The notes beneath the pieces were generated by a model. The model did not search any database, had not been told where the DNA came from, and was given only the letters and a program-made list of their open reading frames with translations. A program made the position numbers and the translations under genes. From Bradyrhizobium sp. CSA112 (lineage in GTDB: Bacteria; Pseudomonadota; Alphaproteobacteria; Rhizobiales; Xanthobacteraceae): a stretch of DNA of 64,000 nt. The stretch is taken from the NCBI RefSeq assembly GCF_029051645.1, contig NZ_JAACFS010000015.1, positions 1 to 64,000 on the forward strand, in the 5' to 3' direction. This document shows positions 61,296-64,000 of the stretch, piece by piece. Within the stretch, counting starts at the first letter, position 1; each line of letters begins with the position of its first letter.

Positions 61296-62960
61296 TCACT
61301 TCGTAATGTCGACGTCCTTGGTTTCCGGCAGGAAGAAGAAGCCGACGACCGCCGTGATCGCAGCGAAGATGATCGGATACCAGAGGCCCGCGTAGATATC
61401 GCCGGTCGAGGCCACGATCGCGAACGAGGTCGCCGGCAGCAATCCGCCGAACCAGCCGTTGCCGATGTGATAGGGCAGCGACATCGAGGTGTAGCGGATC
61501 TTGGTCGGGAACAGTTCGACCAGCATCGCCGCGATCGGCCCGTAGACCATCGTGACGTAGATCACCAGGACGAACAGCAGTCCAATGATGGCCGCGATCT
61601 GCGGTTTGAAGATGTCGAGCGGATGCGACATCTTCACGATGCCGGCGTCACCGGCCTTCGGATAGCCGGCCGCCTGAACCGCCGCCAGCACCGCCGGGTT
61701 GGAGGCCTTGGCGTCGGCGTAAGCAATGTCCTTGCCGTTGACGACGACCTTCACGCCGGAGCCCGCTGCGCCGTAGGAGGTCGAGTACTTGACCGACTGC
61801 TGGGACAGGTAGGCGCGGGCGGTGTCGCACGGCGCCGAGAAGACGCGGGTGCCGACCGGGTTGAACAGATCGCCGCAGCCCTTTGGATCGGCGACCACCT
61901 CGACCTTGACCGACTCGATGGCCTTTTCCAGCGCCGGGTTGGCGTTGCTGGTGATCATCTTGAAGATCGGGAAGAAAGTCAGCGCCGCGATCAGGCAGCC
62001 CGCCAGGATGATCGGCTTGCGGCCGATCTTGTCGGACAGCGCGCCGAACACGATGAAGAAGCCGGTGCCGAACAATAGCGACCAGGCGATCAGCAGGTTG
62101 GCGGTGTAGCCGTCGACCTTCAGGATCGATTGCAGGAAGAACAACGCGTAGAACTGGCCGGTGTACCAGACCACGCCCTGACCCATCACGCCGCCGATCA
62201 GCGCCAGGATTACGATCTTGGCATTGCTCCAGTTGGCAAAGGCTTCGGTCAGTGGCGCTTTCGAGCCCTTGCCCTCGTCCTTCATCTTCTGGAACACCGG
62301 CGATTCGTTCAACTTCAAGCGGATCACGACCGAGACGCCGAGAAGAACCACGGACAGCAGGAACGGGATGCGCCAGCCCCAGGCCGCGAATTCAGGCTCG
62401 CCCAGGATCGTGCGGGTGAAAAGGATCACCAGCAGGGACAGGAAGAGTCCAAGCGTCGCCGTGGTCTGAATGAACGAGGTGTAGTATCCCCGTTTGCCGT
62501 GCGGCGAATGTTCGGCCACGTAAGTCGCGGCGCCACCGTACTCACCGCCCAGCGCGAGACCCTGCAGCAGGCGCAGCCCGATCAGGATGATCGGCGCGGC
62601 GATGCCGATGGTGGCGGCGTTGGGCAACAGGCCGACGATAAAGGTCGACAGGCCCATGATCAGGATGGTGACGAGGAAGGTGTATTTGCGTCCGACGATG
62701 TCGCCGACACGTCCGAACACGATAGCGCCGAACGGGCGCACCAGGAAGCCGGCGGCGAAGGCCAGCAGCGCGAAGATGTCGCGGGTTGCCGGCGGATATT
62801 CCGAGAAGAACTGTGCGCCGATAATGCCGGCGAGCGATCCGTAGAGGTAGAAGTCATACCATTCGAAGACGGTACCAAGCGAAGATGCAAAGATGACGAA
62901 GCGTTCGTCCTTCGTCATTCCTCCGGCCTTGCCGGAAGACGTGGCAGTCATAGTGGACAT
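61296..62960 (-). CDS. MFS transporter, metabolite/H+ symporter type
   Basis: From the ATG at 62960 the protein has 554 residues and twelve predicted helices. RPFGAIVFGRVGDIVGRKYT near 82-101 is the loop 2-3 signature, RLLQGLALGGEYGGAATYV is typical of the MHS group, and GALSDKIGRKPIILAG is the second-half signature. A large soluble insertion (about residues 355-445) sits between later helices and has two cysteines. The N-terminus includes MTKDERFVIFASSLGTVFEW. The substrate is an organic acid or osmolyte for most relatives. Confidence 0.87.
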   Translation of the reverse strand: MSTMTATSSGKAGGMTKDERFVIFASSLGTVFEWYDFYLYGSLAGIIGAQFFSEYPPATRDIFALLAFAAGFLVRPFGAIVFGRVGDIVGRKYTFLVTILIMGLSTFIVGLLPNAATIGIAAPIILIGLRLLQGLALGGEYGGAATYVAEHSPHGKRGYYTSFIQTTATLGLFLSLLVILFTRTILGEPEFAAWGWRIPFLLSVVLLGVSVVIRLKLNESPVFQKMKDEGKGSKAPLTEAFANWSNAKIVILALIGGVMGQGVVWYTGQFYALFFLQSILKVDGYTANLLIAWSLLFGTGFFIVFGALSDKIGRKPIILAGCLIAALTFFPIFKMITSNANPALEKAIESVKVEVVADPKGCGDLFNPVGTRVFSAPCDTARAYLSQQSVKYSTSYGAAGSGVKVVVNGKDIAYADAKASNPAVLAAVQAAGYPKAGDAGIVKMSHPLDIFKPQIAAIIGLLFVLVIYVTMVYGPIAAMLVELFPTKIRYTSMSLPYHIGNGWFGGLLPATSFAIVASTGDIYAGLWYPIIFAAITAVVGFFFLPETKDVDITK

Positions 62961-63149
62961 TTCAGAATCGCTCCCCTTTTTTATAATCGCGCAGATGTGC
63001 GTTGCGTCAGATCGACGCGCAATTGCGGGCCTCACTACATGTTCGGGAGCAATGGCCCAATAGTACTTTCGGCGGGCACGGCACCGCTTGGCGTCGATCA
63101 CGCTACGGAAACTGTTGAATGAATGTGCCGGTGTCGGCGCGGCCCCTGA

Positions 63150-63518
63150 CTAAAGTCCAATGGCCGAGAAAATAAGTGCGATGGTCCACATCACAATCGA
63201 GATGACGGCAGTCCAGCGCGCGAACGACAAATAGGTCTCCCGCATGAGGCTCGAAATCATCTTCTGCGCGAGAGCCTGGGGCGGGCGGCTCTCCTTGGGT
63301 AGATAGAGCCACATCTCGGTCCGGCGATGATCCTTTGTTCGTGCTTCCCGTGCCTTTAAAATGAGCACGAGTGTCATTGCCATGCTGAGAAAGCCGCCCG
63401 CCTGAAAGGCGGAACGCGGAAGGAAGGAGAGGCCGATCATGACGCAGAAAATGGCGAGCGATGCGAATCCGCAGGCGCGGAGCACCGTTTCATAGGCGAT
63501 ACGGCGCATCTCTTCCAT
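63150..63518 (-). CDS. small membrane protein, unknown function
   Basis: From the ATG at 63518 (MEEMRRIAYETVLRACGFAS) the protein has 122 residues with two N-terminal membrane helices (ASLAIFCVMIGLSFL, AGGFLSMAMTLVLIL), a cytoplasmic basic loop (LKAREARTKDHRRTEMW) and one C-terminal helix (VISIVMWTIALIFSAIG). I do not recognise a family. It is 98 bases downstream of another small membrane protein gene on the same strand. Confidence 0.68.
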   Translation of the reverse strand: MEEMRRIAYETVLRACGFASLAIFCVMIGLSFLPRSAFQAGGFLSMAMTLVLILKAREARTKDHRRTEMWLYLPKESRPPQALAQKMISSLMRETYLSFARWTAVISIVMWTIALIFSAIGL

Positions 63519-63616
63519 GATCCGCCGCTCCGTCGAAAAAGGGAAACATGCCGGATTCAAAGACCCGCCACAGCGTAGCGGCAGCGCGGCCGGTCCTCAA
63601 TACCGCGTATCGGCCG

Positions 63617-63940
63617 CTACAGCCCGATCTTGAGAAAGTTACCGGCGGCGGGAAGCGCAAGAAGGGCGGTTCCAGCAAGCCATATCCAGAGCGACACATT
63701 GTTTGAATCCGATGCGCCGGTGACTCGCTCGTAGATGGCGGCGGGAATGCCGCCAAGAATGACGGTGGCCGTTGAAACCATTAGCGATGCGAACATCAAC
63801 GTCAGGGACAGGCTGCCAAACAGCAACGGGCCGGCGAGCAGTTGGACGTACAGCAGCGTGAAAATCAGCGCGAGCTGGTTGAAGATGCCGTTGATCATCC
63901 CGAAGAACGCAATGCCGATGAAATAGAAATTGCGGTTCAT
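63617..63940 (-). CDS. small membrane protein, unknown function
   Basis: The 107-residue protein has three predicted membrane helices (FYFIGIAFFGMINGIFNQL, LFGSLSLTLMFASLMVS, NVSLWIWLAGTALLALPAA). I do not recognise a family. Its ATG overlaps the stop of an upstream minus-strand frame (ATGA), which suggests coupling to the gene beyond the window edge. Confidence 0.65.
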   Translation of the reverse strand: MNRNFYFIGIAFFGMINGIFNQLALIFTLLYVQLLAGPLLFGSLSLTLMFASLMVSTATVILGGIPAAIYERVTGASDSNNVSLWIWLAGTALLALPAAGNFLKIGL

Positions 63941-64000
63941 GATGCCGCCCCGCCAAGCCGGGGAGCGAGATTCAACAGCAACAGCGTGTAGTGAAACACT
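63937..64000 (-). CDS. C-terminal end of an upstream gene (partial)
   Basis: In the frame that ends at the TGA overlapping the next ATG, the visible residues are VFHYTLLLLNLAPRLGGAAS. The coupling is the only support. Little can be said about its function. Confidence 0.35.
   Translation of the reverse strand, partial: VFHYTLLLLNLAPRLGGAAS

Overview
The window looks like chromosomal DNA of an alphaproteobacterium of the Bradyrhizobium/Rhodopseudomonas group (Nitrobacteraceae). This rests on high GC by eye, an F0 ATP synthase operon with paired b' and b subunits and separate from F1, an aa3-type cytochrome oxidase cluster, plant-type glutamate-cysteine ligase, a PodJ-like polarity protein, and many dispersed palindromic intergenic repeats of the kind that fill Bradyrhizobium genomes. 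The genus assignment is inference. I saw no tRNA, rRNA, CRISPR array, integrase or intact insertion sequence.

Layout. 1-7.3 kb: the four-gene ligase-associated DNA repair set split over two strands. Partial ATP-dependent ligase and MBL exonuclease are on minus, DEXH helicase and PdeM phosphoesterase on plus, with a TPR-methyltransferase and an orphan solute-binding protein between them. 7.5-12 kb: LysR regulator divergent from an EamA exporter, an UlaG-like hydrolase, and a TIGR02186/TauE pair. 12.2-17.8 kb: a membrane ClpP-fold protein, the 1119-residue PodJ-like protein, and a divergent PadR/SnoaL pair with a visible dyad. 18-23.4 kb: a fatty acid beta-oxidation cluster (acyl-CoA dehydrogenase, thiolase, FadJ-type multienzyme). 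23.7-26.4 kb: glutathione genes (GST, MarR regulator with two matching dyads, GshA). 26.5-34 kb: a PAN-like secreted protein, small accessory genes, lepB-tldD, a GNAT, an HxlR regulator divergent from a DoxX-DsrE-TlpA-like redox set, and an IalB-family protein. 34.5-41.3 kb: coxB-ctaD-ctaB-CoxF-like-ctaG-ctaE, a terminator, then DUF983 and SURF1. 41.5-51.9 kb: a mixed region with a NarX/NarL-like two-component pair, small unknown genes, a LysR gene broken by one in-frame stop, a Tat-exported paoABC-type molybdenum oxidoreductase operon, a cupin and an orphan LolC/E permease. 52-55.6 kb: thrC, an M16 peptidase, a GNAT. 55.7-59 kb: a secreted unknown protein convergent with atpI-atpB-atpE-atpF'-atpF. 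59.2-64 kb: an HCCA isomerase-like protein, an anchored coiled-coil protein, YjbQ, an MFS transporter and small membrane proteins.

How the genes work together: the cox and atp clusters supply terminal respiration and ATP synthesis; the beta-oxidation cluster feeds electrons to that chain; the GST/MarR/GshA group and the DoxX/DsrE/TlpA group point to thiol and redox protection; the repair set probably acts on DNA ends. I see no clear new defence or mobile system. The most useful leads are a palindromic repeat translated in frame inside the ligase gene, the broken LysR regulator beside paoABC, two matched operator dyads between GST and MarR, a strong inverted repeat upstream of coxB, a near-consensus CtrA site upstream of the PodJ-like gene, and the uncharacterised DoxX-DsrE-TlpA set.
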